A stretch of DNA of 11,533 nucleotides. It comes from Flavobacteriales bacterium UBA1112. Its GTDB lineage: Bacteria; Bacteroidota; Bacteroidia; Flavobacteriales_D; Sanyastnellaceae. Shown here one piece after another: positions 1 to 6,953 of this stretch. The position numbers were made by a program, and so were the translations under genes. Within the stretch, counting starts at the first letter, position 1; each line of letters begins with the position of its first letter. The notes under the pieces are model-generated. The model worked only from the letters and a program-made list of their open reading frames with translations, did no database searches and was not told the DNA's origin. The DNA lies in NCBI GenBank assembly GCA_002313415.1, contig DCBH01000129.1:1-11533 (forward strand), read 5' to 3'.

Positions 1-39
1 GACCCGTTGACCTTGACAACTTCTGATTTGCAACCTCTT

Positions 40-1077
40 ATGAAGAAGCATACATTCCTCCTCCTCGCGGCCTTGTTGGCCTTTGGAACATCCTTTGCAG
101 GCAACCCTGACCGTGCTGGCTCCGCTGGAGCTAGTCAGCTTTTAATCAATCCATGGGCCGCGTCAAACGGATTGGCTGGAAGCAACATGGCCTCGGTCAA
201 AGGCCTAGAGAGTACTTTCCTCAATGTTGCTGGATTGGCATTCGTGGAACGAAACGAGCTCGCATTTGCGAACAGCATGTATCTCGGTGGCACAGGCATT
301 GCACTAAACTCGCTTGGTTTTGCAACCAAGGTGGGCGGCTCTGGTGTTCTCGGATTAAGCGTCACGAGCATGAGTCTCGGAGATATCCCCATCACAACTG
401 AAGATCTGCCTGAAGGCGGCATTGGGTCTTTCTCTCCAGCATTCAGCAACATTGGAGTTACGTACTCAAAATCATTCTCAAACTCCATCTACGGTGGACT
501 GACCATGCGTATTGTAAGCGAGAGCATCAGCAATGTTCGAGCGAGCGGCGTTTGCTTCGATGCAGGTATCCGCTATGTCACAGGTGAAAATGATGGTTTG
601 AGATTTGGAATTGCACTCCGTAATGTGGGCGCACCCATGCGCTATGCTGGGGACGGGTTGACGGTGACGGCGACGCCTCAAGGCGCAGATGAAGCACTTA
701 CGGTGTTCCAACGATCAGAGAAATATGAACTTCCTTCTTTGGTCAACATTGGCGTAGCTGTCGATGTCGTCTCCAATGACAACACCGTTGTTACCGCAAC
801 TGGACAGTTTGTGTCCAACAGTTTCACCAAAGACCAGTTCGGTGGTGGATTGGAAGCGAATCTCGGTGAGCGCCTTGTCTTGAGAGGTGGCTACCTGTGG
901 GAGCAAGGATTAATCACAGGAGGTCAAGATGTGACTACTGCCTATACAGGTCCTGCAGGTGGAATTGGTTTGAATGTGCCCGCCGGAGAGGGAGCCACGT
1001 TGAAACTCGATTACAGCTATCGGACAACCAATCCATTCAATGGAACGCACACTCTGGGTGTAAAGATTAGCCTGTAA
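40..1077 (+). CDS. PorV/PorQ-family outer-membrane beta-barrel protein
   Basis: The product is 345 residues from the ATG at 40. This start is preferred over an in-frame TTG at 7 because it places a clean signal peptide at the N-terminus: MKKH, a hydrophobic run at about 5-18, and likely cleavage after SFA near residue 20. Just after it comes the segment ASQLLINPWAASNGLAGSNM (31-50), followed by LNVAGLAF (61-68). This matches the family pattern of a SQLLI stretch, an alanine/glycine-rich turn and an NPAGL-like motif. The rest alternates glycine-rich and aromatic beta strands, as in a FadL-like barrel, and ends in a short strand closing with KISL. In the family, PorV is an outer-membrane shuttle in type IX secretion and PorQ and others are relatives. 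Which branch this is cannot be told here. No other secretion gene is in view; the gene upstream lies outside the window. The family call is fairly secure, the exact role is not. Confidence 0.82.
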   Translation: MKKHTFLLLAALLAFGTSFAGNPDRAGSAGASQLLINPWAASNGLAGSNMASVKGLESTFLNVAGLAFVERNELAFANSMYLGGTGIALNSLGFATKVGGSGVLGLSVTSMSLGDIPITTEDLPEGGIGSFSPAFSNIGVTYSKSFSNSIYGGLTMRIVSESISNVRASGVCFDAGIRYVTGENDGLRFGIALRNVGAPMRYAGDGLTVTATPQGADEALTVFQRSEKYELPSLVNIGVAVDVVSNDNTVVTATGQFVSNSFTKDQFGGGLEANLGERLVLRGGYLWEQGLITGGQDVTTAYTGPAGGIGLNVPAGEGATLKLDYSYRTTNPFNGTHTLGVKISL

Positions 1078-1109
1078 GGCACTCTACATTTTCTTTCCTA
1101 CTTTGCATG

Positions 1110-1140
1110 AACGAGAGGGCAGTGATGTCCTCTCGTTTAG
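1110..1140 (+). terminator. Hairpin terminator after the PorV/PorQ gene
   Basis: An 11-base-pair stem (1110-1120 with 1127-1137, including one G-T pair) closes a six-base loop AGTGAT. It lies 33 bases past the stop codon and is followed by TTTAGGTTCT, a modest T-rich tail. The position between two genes that each seem to have their own expression unit supports an intrinsic terminator, although the T tract is weak. Confidence 0.6.
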
Positions 1141-1168
1141 GTTCTATCGCCGTGACGTCAAAGCCGCG

Positions 1169-1198
1169 TTTGAACCTTGACCTTAATTGAATCCATTG
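1169..1198 (+). promoter_or_regulatory. Candidate Bacteroidota-type promoter of greA
   Basis: TTTG at 1169-1172 is followed after 18 bases by ATCCATTG at 1191-1198, a partial match to the Bacteroidota -7 element TAnnTTTG (the TTG end is kept, the leading TA is not). The box ends only two bases before the greA ATG. The spacing equals that of the better purK promoter, which is the main reason for listing it. Confidence 0.3.
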
Positions 1199-1200
1199 CC

Positions 1201-1674
1201 ATGTCCAACGTTTCCTATTACACCGAAGAGGGCCTGAAAAATCTCAAAGACGAGCTGCACCACATGAAAACTGTGGAACGGCCCAAAATTTCTCAGCAAA
1301 TTGCGGAAGCTCGTGACAAAGGAGATTTAAGTGAAAATGCAGAATATGATGCCGCAAAAGAGGCCCAAGGCATGCTTGAGGCCAAAATCAATAAAATGGA
1401 AAACCTGGTCGCCAATGCTCGAATCATTGACGACTCTGACATCGACAACAGCAAAGTCTTCATTTTAAGCAAAGTGCGCATCAAGAATCAGAACAACGGC
1501 TCGGAGGTAACCTATACCCTTGTGGCTGAAAACGAGGCGAACCTCGCTGAAAAAAAGATTTCCATCGACAGTCCCATTGGCAAGGGGCTTCTCGGTAAAG
1601 CTGTTGGAGACGTTGCAGAAGTGTCTGTCCCTGCAGGTGTCATTCCATTTGAGATCCTGGAAATCTCACGCTGA
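1201..1674 (+). CDS. greA: Transcription elongation factor GreA
   Basis: The 157-residue protein has the usual GreA length (about 158). GreA binds in the secondary channel of RNA polymerase and stimulates cleavage of backtracked RNA, so that stalled complexes resume. Residues 1-75 form the antiparallel coiled coil. Its tip carries ARDKGDLSENAEYDAAKE (37-54), with the acidic pair D42 and E45 that helps hold the catalytic magnesium. Residues from about 83 form the FKBP-like globular domain, including SPIGKGLLGKAVGD (124-137). The ATG at 1201 is chosen over an upstream in-frame TTG at 1177 because the family starts with a short N-terminus before the YYTEEGLKNLK segment. The stop codon overlaps the start of the HIT gene by one base (TGATG), which suggests translational coupling. 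Confidence 0.96.
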   Translation: MSNVSYYTEEGLKNLKDELHHMKTVERPKISQQIAEARDKGDLSENAEYDAAKEAQGMLEAKINKMENLVANARIIDDSDIDNSKVFILSKVRIKNQNNGSEVTYTLVAENEANLAEKKISIDSPIGKGLLGKAVGDVAEVSVPAGVIPFEILEISR

Positions 1675-2084
1675 TGGCCTCCGTATTTAGCAAAATTGTG
1701 GCGGGTGACATCCCCTGTCATCGCGTTGCAGAGGACCAAACTTTCCTGGCTTTTTTGGACATCATGCCTTTGGCCAAGGGGCACACACTGGTCGTACCTA
1801 AAGTTGAAGTCGATCGGATATGGGACCTTGACTCAGACTTGCTCGGCGCTCTTCACGTATTTAGCCAGAAGGTGGCCTTGGCCATGGAAGACGTCATGCC
1901 CTGTGAACGAGTCGGCCAAGCTGTGATTGGCCTTGAAGTGCCACACGCACACATTCATTTGATTCCTCTGAATGCCGTTTCTGACATCAATTTTGAGCGA
2001 CCAAAAATCCAATGTTCTCAGAAAGAATTGGCTGGCATAGCCTCATCTATCCGCGAAGCGTACAATGCGCGCTATCAGGATTAG
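1674..2084 (+). CDS. HIT-family protein (histidine-triad nucleotide hydrolase)
   Basis: A 136-residue protein of the Hint/HIT type. The histidine triad HAHIHLIP (91-98) is complete, with H91, H93 and H95. The N-terminal segment FSKIVAGDIPCHRVAED (5-21) and the KGHTLVVPK stretch (35-43) are typical of this branch. Members hydrolyse nucleoside phosphoramidates or related adenylated compounds through a nucleotidyl-histidine intermediate; the cellular substrate is usually unknown. The ATG shares one base with the greA stop codon, so the two are almost surely cotranscribed. At the 3' end, the TAG stop overlaps the stop of the opposing sialidase-like gene, leaving no room for a terminator between them. 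Confidence 0.93.
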   Translation: MASVFSKIVAGDIPCHRVAEDQTFLAFLDIMPLAKGHTLVVPKVEVDRIWDLDSDLLGALHVFSQKVALAMEDVMPCERVGQAVIGLEVPHAHIHLIPLNAVSDINFERPKIQCSQKELAGIASSIREAYNARYQD

Positions 2085-3370
2085 GGCAAATCAAGCAGAG
2101 CTGTCCACACACTTAATATCCCTGAGTCTTCACGTGTCCAAATGGGACGAACGTGGCCATCCACTGCAGCAATGTTGTTGTAATCCCCAAAAAATACATT
2201 TCCCTCGGGCATAAATGGAGTCTCTGAAACTGTGCGATTGATCCAGTGATCTCCACCGTCGTTGCTTGATGCAACCACGACGTGAGTGGATGGATCTTCG
2301 CGTGTTTCGTTGTGACGACGATCGTAAAAAACCACGTGGACATCTCCTCGATGGGGATCCACCGTCATCCAAGTGAAAAACTGGTCTCGATCTGCGCCAT
2401 CGGTATTTACTCGTCGGGTCGTGGACCACGTTTCTCCTGCGTCGTCTGAATAAGTCAGCCATACGTCGGTATCTCCGTTTCGGATATCCGTCCAATTGAT
2501 GTAAATCCGGCCTCGATTGGGTCCGTGACTTGAATCAACGCACGTCACGGGCATTCCATTGACGCGCCCGAAGCCTTGAATGGATTGATCCCATCCACCC
2601 ACAATGTCAGCCACAATGCGGTCTTTACCCCAGGTCTGACCTCCATCTGTGCTTTTGTCGAAGTAGATCCAAGAACCGAGAGCCCAAGCCACAAAAATCT
2701 CACCATTCACACCCACAGCTGGGACGGCACCTTCGGCTGTATCATCGCTGTCGATGCAATCGCCAGCCTTGTCACTGACGCGCACAGGGGCTGACCACTT
2801 TTTGCCCTTGGCGTTCGCAAAACTGCACAAGATGACGGTGCTGTCACCGGGCTCTTCACTGCCATAGGTGTCAAATTGGGTCCAACATGCGTGAATTTGG
2901 GAGCCGTTGTTGTTCACCACAGCCCATTCCTTGTCTTGATCTTTAGGTGGAGCGTGTCCCATTCCACCACCCTTGGACCAAGATTTTCCCCCATTGGTGG
3001 AACGTTGACATACAATGCGATCCAGAAGGGCGTCACTGCGCCAGCCTGCACCATCTGGGTCACTGAGATGGAGGAAGTAAAAGTCTCCAGTCGGACTGGC
3101 CACTACACAAGGATCTCCAAAAACACCAAGTGGAGAGCTCAATTTGTCGTTTTTCCAAGTCTCACCACCATCTGTGGATCGGTATACATTGTCCAAAATA
3201 CTTCCAGCCACCATCACATCAGGATTGTTTGGATTGATCGCAATGCTGGGCTCACATGGCTGATAACCTTGGCCATCCCAAACGTCCAAACGGACGTTCT
3301 TCGCTTGACCAAAGGCAACATTGGCGCAAGAAATAAAAACGACAAGAGTCAACGAAACTCGCAAGTTCAT
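2081..3370 (-). CDS. Secreted sialidase-like beta-propeller protein with five Asp-box (BNR) repeats
   Basis: The product is 429 residues from the ATG at 3370. That start forms an ATGA overlap with the hemB stop; an in-frame ATG at 3379 would add only three residues. A signal peptide covers about residues 1-22 (MNLRVSLTLVVFISCANVAFG). Five Asp-boxes of the form SxDxGxTW are visible: STDGGETW (65-72), STNGGKSW (124-131), STDGGQTW (240-247), SDDAGETW (308-315) and SNDGGDHW (369-376). They mark the turns of a propeller of the sialidase superfamily. An FYDRRHN motif (348-354), common in Bacteroidota members, is also present. The FRIP/arginine-triad signature of true sialidases is not evident, so sugar cleavage should not be assumed; it could bind glycans or another ligand. 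There is no obvious type IX C-terminal sorting domain or lipobox, so it is probably periplasmic or released. It is the last gene of the operon. Confidence 0.85.
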   Translation of the reverse strand: MNLRVSLTLVVFISCANVAFGQAKNVRLDVWDGQGYQPCEPSIAINPNNPDVMVAGSILDNVYRSTDGGETWKNDKLSSPLGVFGDPCVVASPTGDFYFLHLSDPDGAGWRSDALLDRIVCQRSTNGGKSWSKGGGMGHAPPKDQDKEWAVVNNNGSQIHACWTQFDTYGSEEPGDSTVILCSFANAKGKKWSAPVRVSDKAGDCIDSDDTAEGAVPAVGVNGEIFVAWALGSWIYFDKSTDGGQTWGKDRIVADIVGGWDQSIQGFGRVNGMPVTCVDSSHGPNRGRIYINWTDIRNGDTDVWLTYSDDAGETWSTTRRVNTDGADRDQFFTWMTVDPHRGDVHVVFYDRRHNETREDPSTHVVVASSNDGGDHWINRTVSETPFMPEGNVFFGDYNNIAAVDGHVRPIWTREDSGILSVWTALLDLP

Positions 3371-4359
3371 CCGTTCCATGTGCCGTAAAGTTGAGCATAT
3401 TCCTTTGCGAAATAGGTCAAAATCACATCAGCCCCTGCCCTGTGAATGCTCAAGAGCATCTCAGGCATGGCCTTGTCGTAATCAATCCATCCCTTCTCCG
3501 CTGCGGCTTTGAGCATGGCGTATTCCCCACTGACATTGTAAGCGGCAATTGGACGATCGCTCAATTCTTTCAGAGCCAAAATGACGTCGAGGTAGCACAA
3601 GGCAGGTTTCACCATCAAAATATCCGCTCCTTCAGCCATGTCGAGCTCGGCCTCACGGAGCGCTTCCATGCGGTTGGCTGGATCCATTTGATATGTTTTT
3701 TTATCACCATGTTTTGGTGCGCTTTCTAAGGCATCGCGAAATGGACCGTAATAGGCGCTTGCATACTTCGCTGTGTAACTCAAAATTGATGTGTCACTGT
3801 ACCCAGCGGCATCAAGCGCATCTCGAATTACCCCGACGCGGCCATCCATCATGTCGGAAGGACCAATGCTGTCAAATCCAGCCTCGGCTTGAAGCACAGC
3901 CATCTCTGCCAAAATGGGCAACGTGACATCATTGACGATGTGACCTTCTCGAACCACTCCGTCGTGCCCATCAGAACTGTAAGGGTCCATCGCCACATCG
4001 CTCATCAACCAGGCTTCTGGAAAGCGTTTCTTGATTGCGCGAGCCACTCTGCAATAAAAGTTGTCGCGCGACAAGCCATAGGTGGCCTTGGTGTCTTTAA
4101 GGTCATCGTTCACCGCAGGAAAAAGAACGAAAGAGGACACCCCCAATTCCATGGCAGATTCAATTTCCCACAACGCGTGATCCTCCGTCACTCGGTCGAT
4201 GCCGGGCATAGATTCAATAGGCTCCCTGCGACTTTCTCCATCTAGTACGAACAAGGGATAGATGAGGTGGCTTGGAGTGAGATGGGTTTCACGCACCAAT
4301 CCGCGCACTGCAGCCGATTGCCGATTCCTGCGAGGTCGTTGCGGCAAATCGTAAGACAT
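3367..4359 (-). CDS. hemB: Delta-aminolevulinic acid dehydratase (porphobilinogen synthase)
   Basis: The 330-residue enzyme condenses two 5-aminolevulinate molecules into porphobilinogen, the second committed step of haem synthesis, in the cytoplasm. Both Schiff-base lysines are in place: K198 in SYTAKYASAYYGPFRDA and K251 in ILMVKPALCYLD. The metal-site segment DVAMDPYSSDGHDG (121-134) has aspartate and alanine where zinc enzymes carry three cysteines. This therefore looks like the magnesium/potassium-dependent type without an active-site zinc. The N-terminus QRPRRNRQSAAVRGLVRET fits the family and supports the ATG at 4359. That ATG lies two bases after the stop of the lipoprotein gene, and the hemB stop overlaps the next start as ATGA, so hemB sits tightly inside the operon. 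No other haem gene is visible. Confidence 0.97.
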   Translation of the reverse strand: MSYDLPQRPRRNRQSAAVRGLVRETHLTPSHLIYPLFVLDGESRREPIESMPGIDRVTEDHALWEIESAMELGVSSFVLFPAVNDDLKDTKATYGLSRDNFYCRVARAIKKRFPEAWLMSDVAMDPYSSDGHDGVVREGHIVNDVTLPILAEMAVLQAEAGFDSIGPSDMMDGRVGVIRDALDAAGYSDTSILSYTAKYASAYYGPFRDALESAPKHGDKKTYQMDPANRMEALREAELDMAEGADILMVKPALCYLDVILALKELSDRPIAAYNVSGEYAMLKAAAEKGWIDYDKAMPEMLLSIHRAGADVILTYFAKEYAQLYGTWNG

Positions 4360-4361
4360 GA

Positions 4362-4823
4362 TTATGGCTTCAGCGTATTTAACTCTGCAACCAACCCTTC
4401 TAACTCAGCTCGAATCGCTTTTTGCAGGGCCAAATGCTCCGCATCAGACAATTCATCCATGGATTCGTGGTGATGATGGTGTTCTCCGTTTGCGTGATCG
4501 TGATTGCACGTTTGACCGGGCAAAAGGACTTGGTTGGACATCCAAGCGTGATATCGCGCGTCTAGTTCATCGATTTGCATCAAAGCGCTTTCAAAGGACA
4601 CGGCAAGGCCCTCGGGGTTCCCATCGAGTTGTGCTTGCAAGTCCTCTCGAATCATATTCAAGCGTTCGTGGAATTTGCGCCCCACCTCTGTCGTTTCTGC
4701 ATTCAAGGAGCGCGCCTCCTGCATTGTGGCGCTGTCTTCATGAGATTCACAGCCAGCAAAGACCAAAAACACAAGGGCCGTTGAAGCCAGGACACTCAAA
4801 ATCTGTGTACTAAAATTCTTCAT
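4362..4823 (-). CDS. Putative lipoprotein with a histidine cluster
   Basis: I do not recognise this 153-residue protein as a named family. The N-terminus is a lipoprotein signal: MKNF, a hydrophobic stretch (about 8-22) and a lipobox VFAGC with the acylated cysteine at 25. The mature part is mainly helical and charged (about 35-95). Near residues 106-119 comes a cluster CNHDHANGEHHHHH, with seven histidines and one cysteine, then a helical C-terminus. Such clusters often bind divalent metals (Ni, Zn, Co, Cu), but that is inference. It lies nine bases after yidD and two before hemB. Its position two genes from a HupE-type permease makes metal capture at the membrane a reasonable hypothesis. 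There is no Shine-Dalgarno sequence; the spacer before the ATG is pyrimidine-rich. Confidence 0.85.
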   Translation of the reverse strand: MKNFSTQILSVLASTALVFLVFAGCESHEDSATMQEARSLNAETTEVGRKFHERLNMIREDLQAQLDGNPEGLAVSFESALMQIDELDARYHAWMSNQVLLPGQTCNHDHANGEHHHHHESMDELSDAEHLALQKAIRAELEGLVAELNTLKP

Positions 4824-4832
4824 GAGGGGAAT

Positions 4833-5087
4833 TTACGAAGACGGCTCGGAGGAATCGGTGCTTGGCCTGCGGGGTTCGGGAACAGGGTCGTGCCCTAGCG
4901 TTCCCCAAGGATGACATCGCAAAATGCGACGGAAGGCAAGATGCATTCCTTTCCAGGCTCCCCACTTTTCGATCGCCTCCATGGCGTACTGGCTGCAAGT
5001 CGGATTATGACGACAATTGGACCCCATCCATGGGCTCAGAAAAATCTGGTACGCCCTCACCGTGACAATCAACACTCGCCTCACCAT
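4833..5087 (-). CDS. yidD: Membrane protein insertion efficiency factor YidD
   Basis: A small protein of 84 residues that matches the YidD family along its length. A short amphipathic N-terminus leads into YQIFLSPWMGSNCRHNPTCS (13-32). Then come YAMEAIEKWGAWKG (34-47) and RCHPWGTLGHDPVPEP (57-72). The three conserved cysteines are C25, C31 and C58. YidD associates with the inner side of the cytoplasmic membrane and assists YidC-dependent insertion of membrane proteins. In many bacteria the gene lies between rnpA and yidC. Here it sits instead between a HupE-like gene, whose end it overlaps by seven bases, and a lipoprotein gene, so expression is probably coupled to the permease. The tail after residue 72 is a low-complexity Ser/Pro/Glu stretch. 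Confidence 0.95.
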   Translation of the reverse strand: MVRRVLIVTVRAYQIFLSPWMGSNCRHNPTCSQYAMEAIEKWGAWKGMHLAFRRILRCHPWGTLGHDPVPEPRRPSTDSSEPSS

Positions 5088-5644
5088 GGCAAACGCTCAA
5101 GTCCCATGACAAGCGACAAAAACATTGCTCCCCCACAAACAAACAACTGCTGCTCACGCTCTGTCACCTTGGAAGCCCGAAGCATACTCGCCAGGGCCAA
5201 TAGCCCAGCAACGATCACAAGCTGACCGATTTCCACACCTAGATTAAAGCGAAACAACCCCCCTATGACACCGGCGGCTTCATCGCGAGAAATCCGAAAA
5301 AAAGAACTGAAGCCAAGCCCATGAATAAGTCCAAAGCACACTGCAAGCGCATAGCCTTGCCTCTGCTTTTGAGCTGATTCTTCTCCCACTTTCAAGCTCC
5401 ATAAAGCTGTAATGAAAATGGTCACAGGAATCAGGAATTCAACCCAATCTCCCGGAATCCGAAACAGATCCAAAGAGGCCACGGCCAATGTCAAACTGTG
5501 CCCCACAGTGAAGGCTGTTGCAAGCAGAGCCGCCTTCCCAGAATGACGCAAATCGTAACGAGCCACCAAGGCCAAGAGGTAAAGCATGTGATCATAGCCC
5601 TGCCAGTCCGTGATGTGTGAAATCCCTAAGGCGATGTCGTTCAT
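5081..5644 (-). CDS. HupE/UreJ-family membrane protein (putative metal permease)
   Basis: The 187-residue integral membrane protein has about five or six hydrophobic segments. It carries the HupE/UreJ signature: H10 followed by GYDHMLYLLAL (16-26, with D18 and H19), FTVGHSLTL (45-53, H49), GLIHGLGFSS (105-114, H108) and FNLGVEIGQL (133-142). In characterised relatives, HupE and UreJ transport nickel for hydrogenase or urease. The shorter Bacteroidota-type relatives have no established substrate, and no hydrogenase or urease gene is in view. It lacks the long extracytoplasmic N-terminal domain seen in some homologues. The ATG forms an ATGA overlap with the folA stop, and its end overlaps yidD. 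The nearby His-rich lipoprotein is a possible partner (inference). Confidence 0.85.
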   Translation of the reverse strand: MNDIALGISHITDWQGYDHMLYLLALVARYDLRHSGKAALLATAFTVGHSLTLAVASLDLFRIPGDWVEFLIPVTIFITALWSLKVGEESAQKQRQGYALAVCFGLIHGLGFSSFFRISRDEAAGVIGGLFRFNLGVEIGQLVIVAGLLALASMLRASKVTEREQQLFVCGGAMFLSLVMGLERLPW

Positions 5645-6153
5645 GACGATGGGCGCTCATAACGCTTGATGACGTACGCATGGTCGTGCTTTTCATCTGC
5701 GTCATGCGACTGCAATTGCTCTTCCGACCAATTGGACCAGGCATTCTCAGGATAATATGCATCTCCTTCCGGCGAAGCGTCAACATGGGTAATGTATTGG
5801 GTATCCACCATGTTTCCCACCAAAGCGTGACGGTAGATTTGGCCGCCACCGATAATGAAGCACTCGGTCTCACCCATGGCATGTGCTTTGTCGAGCGCGT
5901 CGCGTAAATCATGAACCACAATTGCCCCCTCTGCTCTGTAATCGCGATTGCGGGTAATTACAATGTTGGTTCTTCCTTTAAGGGGACGATATTTCTCAGG
6001 AATGCTCTCATAGTTTTTGCGTCCGGTGATGACGACGTGTCCAGCCGTGGTTTCCATAAAAAAGCGCATGTCTGTCGGCAAAGACCAAACCAAGCCGTTG
6101 TCCTTCCCAATGACGCCGTTTGATGCCACTGCTGCAATGGTACTGATACGCAT
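5641..6153 (-). CDS. folA: Dihydrofolate reductase
   Basis: The product is 170 residues from the ATG at 6153; a TTG three codons upstream is less likely. It reduces dihydrofolate to tetrahydrofolate with NADPH, regenerating the cofactor that ThyA oxidises. Family motifs occur in order: AAVASNGVIGKDNG (7-20), WSLPTDMRFF (23-32) with the active-site acid D28, VITGRKNYESI (41-51), RPLKGRTNIVITRN (56-69) and FIIGGGQIYRHAL (99-111). Where E. coli has Pro in the Met20-loop MPW motif, this protein has V22; a non-proline residue here is not rare in this phylum. It starts five bases after the thyA stop, the classic thyA-folA pairing, and its own stop overlaps the HupE-like start. Confidence 0.96.
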   Translation of the reverse strand: MRISTIAAVASNGVIGKDNGLVWSLPTDMRFFMETTAGHVVITGRKNYESIPEKYRPLKGRTNIVITRNRDYRAEGAIVVHDLRDALDKAHAMGETECFIIGGGQIYRHALVGNMVDTQYITHVDASPEGDAYYPENAWSNWSEEQLQSHDADEKHDHAYVIKRYERPSS

Positions 6154-6158
6154 GACAA

Positions 6159-6953
6159 TCAAACGCTTACTGCCGCTCTGATGTGCGGGTGCGGATCGTA
6201 ATTGACGAGTTCAAAGTCCTCGAACTTAAAATCAAACAAGTCTTTAACATCTGTATTGAGTATCATTTGAGGCAAGGGCCGTGGCTCTCGATTCAACTGC
6301 TCAGTCGCCTGTTCCACGTGATTCAGGTAGAGATGCACGTCACCGAACGTATGAACGAATTCACCTGGCTCCAACCCAACGACTTGAGCAACCATCATTG
6401 TCAACAATGCGTAGGACGCAATGTTGAATGGGACCCCCAAAAACGTGTCAGCACTGCGCTGATAGAGTTGACAGTTAAGCTTCCCTTCAGACACATGGAA
6501 TTGAAAAAGACAATGGCAGGGCGGCAAAGCCATCTCATCGATGAAGCTCGGATTCCATGCGCTGATCACGTGGCGGCGACTGAATGGGTTGGTTCGCAAT
6601 TGCTCAATGAGTTTGACAATTTGGTCAGTCGACGTGCCGTCAGGATTGGGCCACGACCGCCATTGGTACCCATAGACGGGACCAAGGTTGCCATGCTCGT
6701 CTGCCCAATCATCCCAAATTCTTACCCCATTTTCTTTGAGGTAATTGATATTGGTATCGCCTTTCAAGAACCACAACAGTTCGTGGATGATGCTGCGGAG
6801 GTGCAACTTCTTGGTGGTCAATACAGGGAAACCCTCACTCAAATCAAACCGCATTTGGTAACCAAAACACCCCAAGGTGCCCGTTCCAGTGCGGTCTTCC
6901 CTTTTTACACCATTGTCCATGAGGTGCTTCAATAGGTCCAAATACGCTTGCAT
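6159..6953 (-). CDS. thyA: Thymidylate synthase (ThyA type)
   Basis: The ATG at 6953 gives 264 residues, exactly the E. coli ThyA length. The open frame extends 20 codons further to a TTG, but that extra part matches nothing in the family. ThyA methylates dUMP to dTMP using methylene-tetrahydrofolate and releases dihydrofolate. The catalytic cysteine C146 lies in LPPCHCLFQFHV, the same number as in E. coli. R21 (KREDRTGTGT), SRRHVISAWNP (125-135), QRSADTFLGVPFNIASYALL (165-184, with the phosphate-binding R166 and N177) and GDVHLYLNH (204-212) are also in place. It is the first gene of the seven-gene operon, and the folate substrate/product link to folA explains the pairing. Confidence 0.98.
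   Translation of the reverse strand: MQAYLDLLKHLMDNGVKREDRTGTGTLGCFGYQMRFDLSEGFPVLTTKKLHLRSIIHELLWFLKGDTNINYLKENGVRIWDDWADEHGNLGPVYGYQWRSWPNPDGTSTDQIVKLIEQLRTNPFSRRHVISAWNPSFIDEMALPPCHCLFQFHVSEGKLNCQLYQRSADTFLGVPFNIASYALLTMMVAQVVGLEPGEFVHTFGDVHLYLNHVEQATEQLNREPRPLPQMILNTDVKDLFDFKFEDFELVNYDPHPHIRAAVSV

Noticed and set aside
7..39. The TTG start and a possible -7 box (CTGATTTG at 23-30) before the PorV/PorQ gene
   Set aside because: No matching -33 element at the right distance, and the ATG at 40 gives the proper signal peptide. Too little upstream sequence is available to judge the promoter.
2876..3388. A 170-codon + strand frame opposite the sialidase-like gene
   Set aside because: The opposing frame has a signal peptide and five Asp-boxes; this one has no family features.
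4450..4510. The repeated CAT/GTG-rich patch resembling a simple repeat
   Set aside because: It is the His-codon cluster of the lipoprotein gene, not a separate repeat or CRISPR unit.
4358..4813. A 151-codon + strand frame opposite the lipoprotein gene
   Set aside because: The - strand reading has a lipobox and fits between yidD and hemB with tiny gaps, while the + reading looks random.
6183..6935. A 250-codon open frame on the + strand opposite thyA
   Set aside because: It lies fully antisense to a perfectly conserved thyA, and its product has no recognisable motif. It is a by-product of the codon use of the - strand gene.
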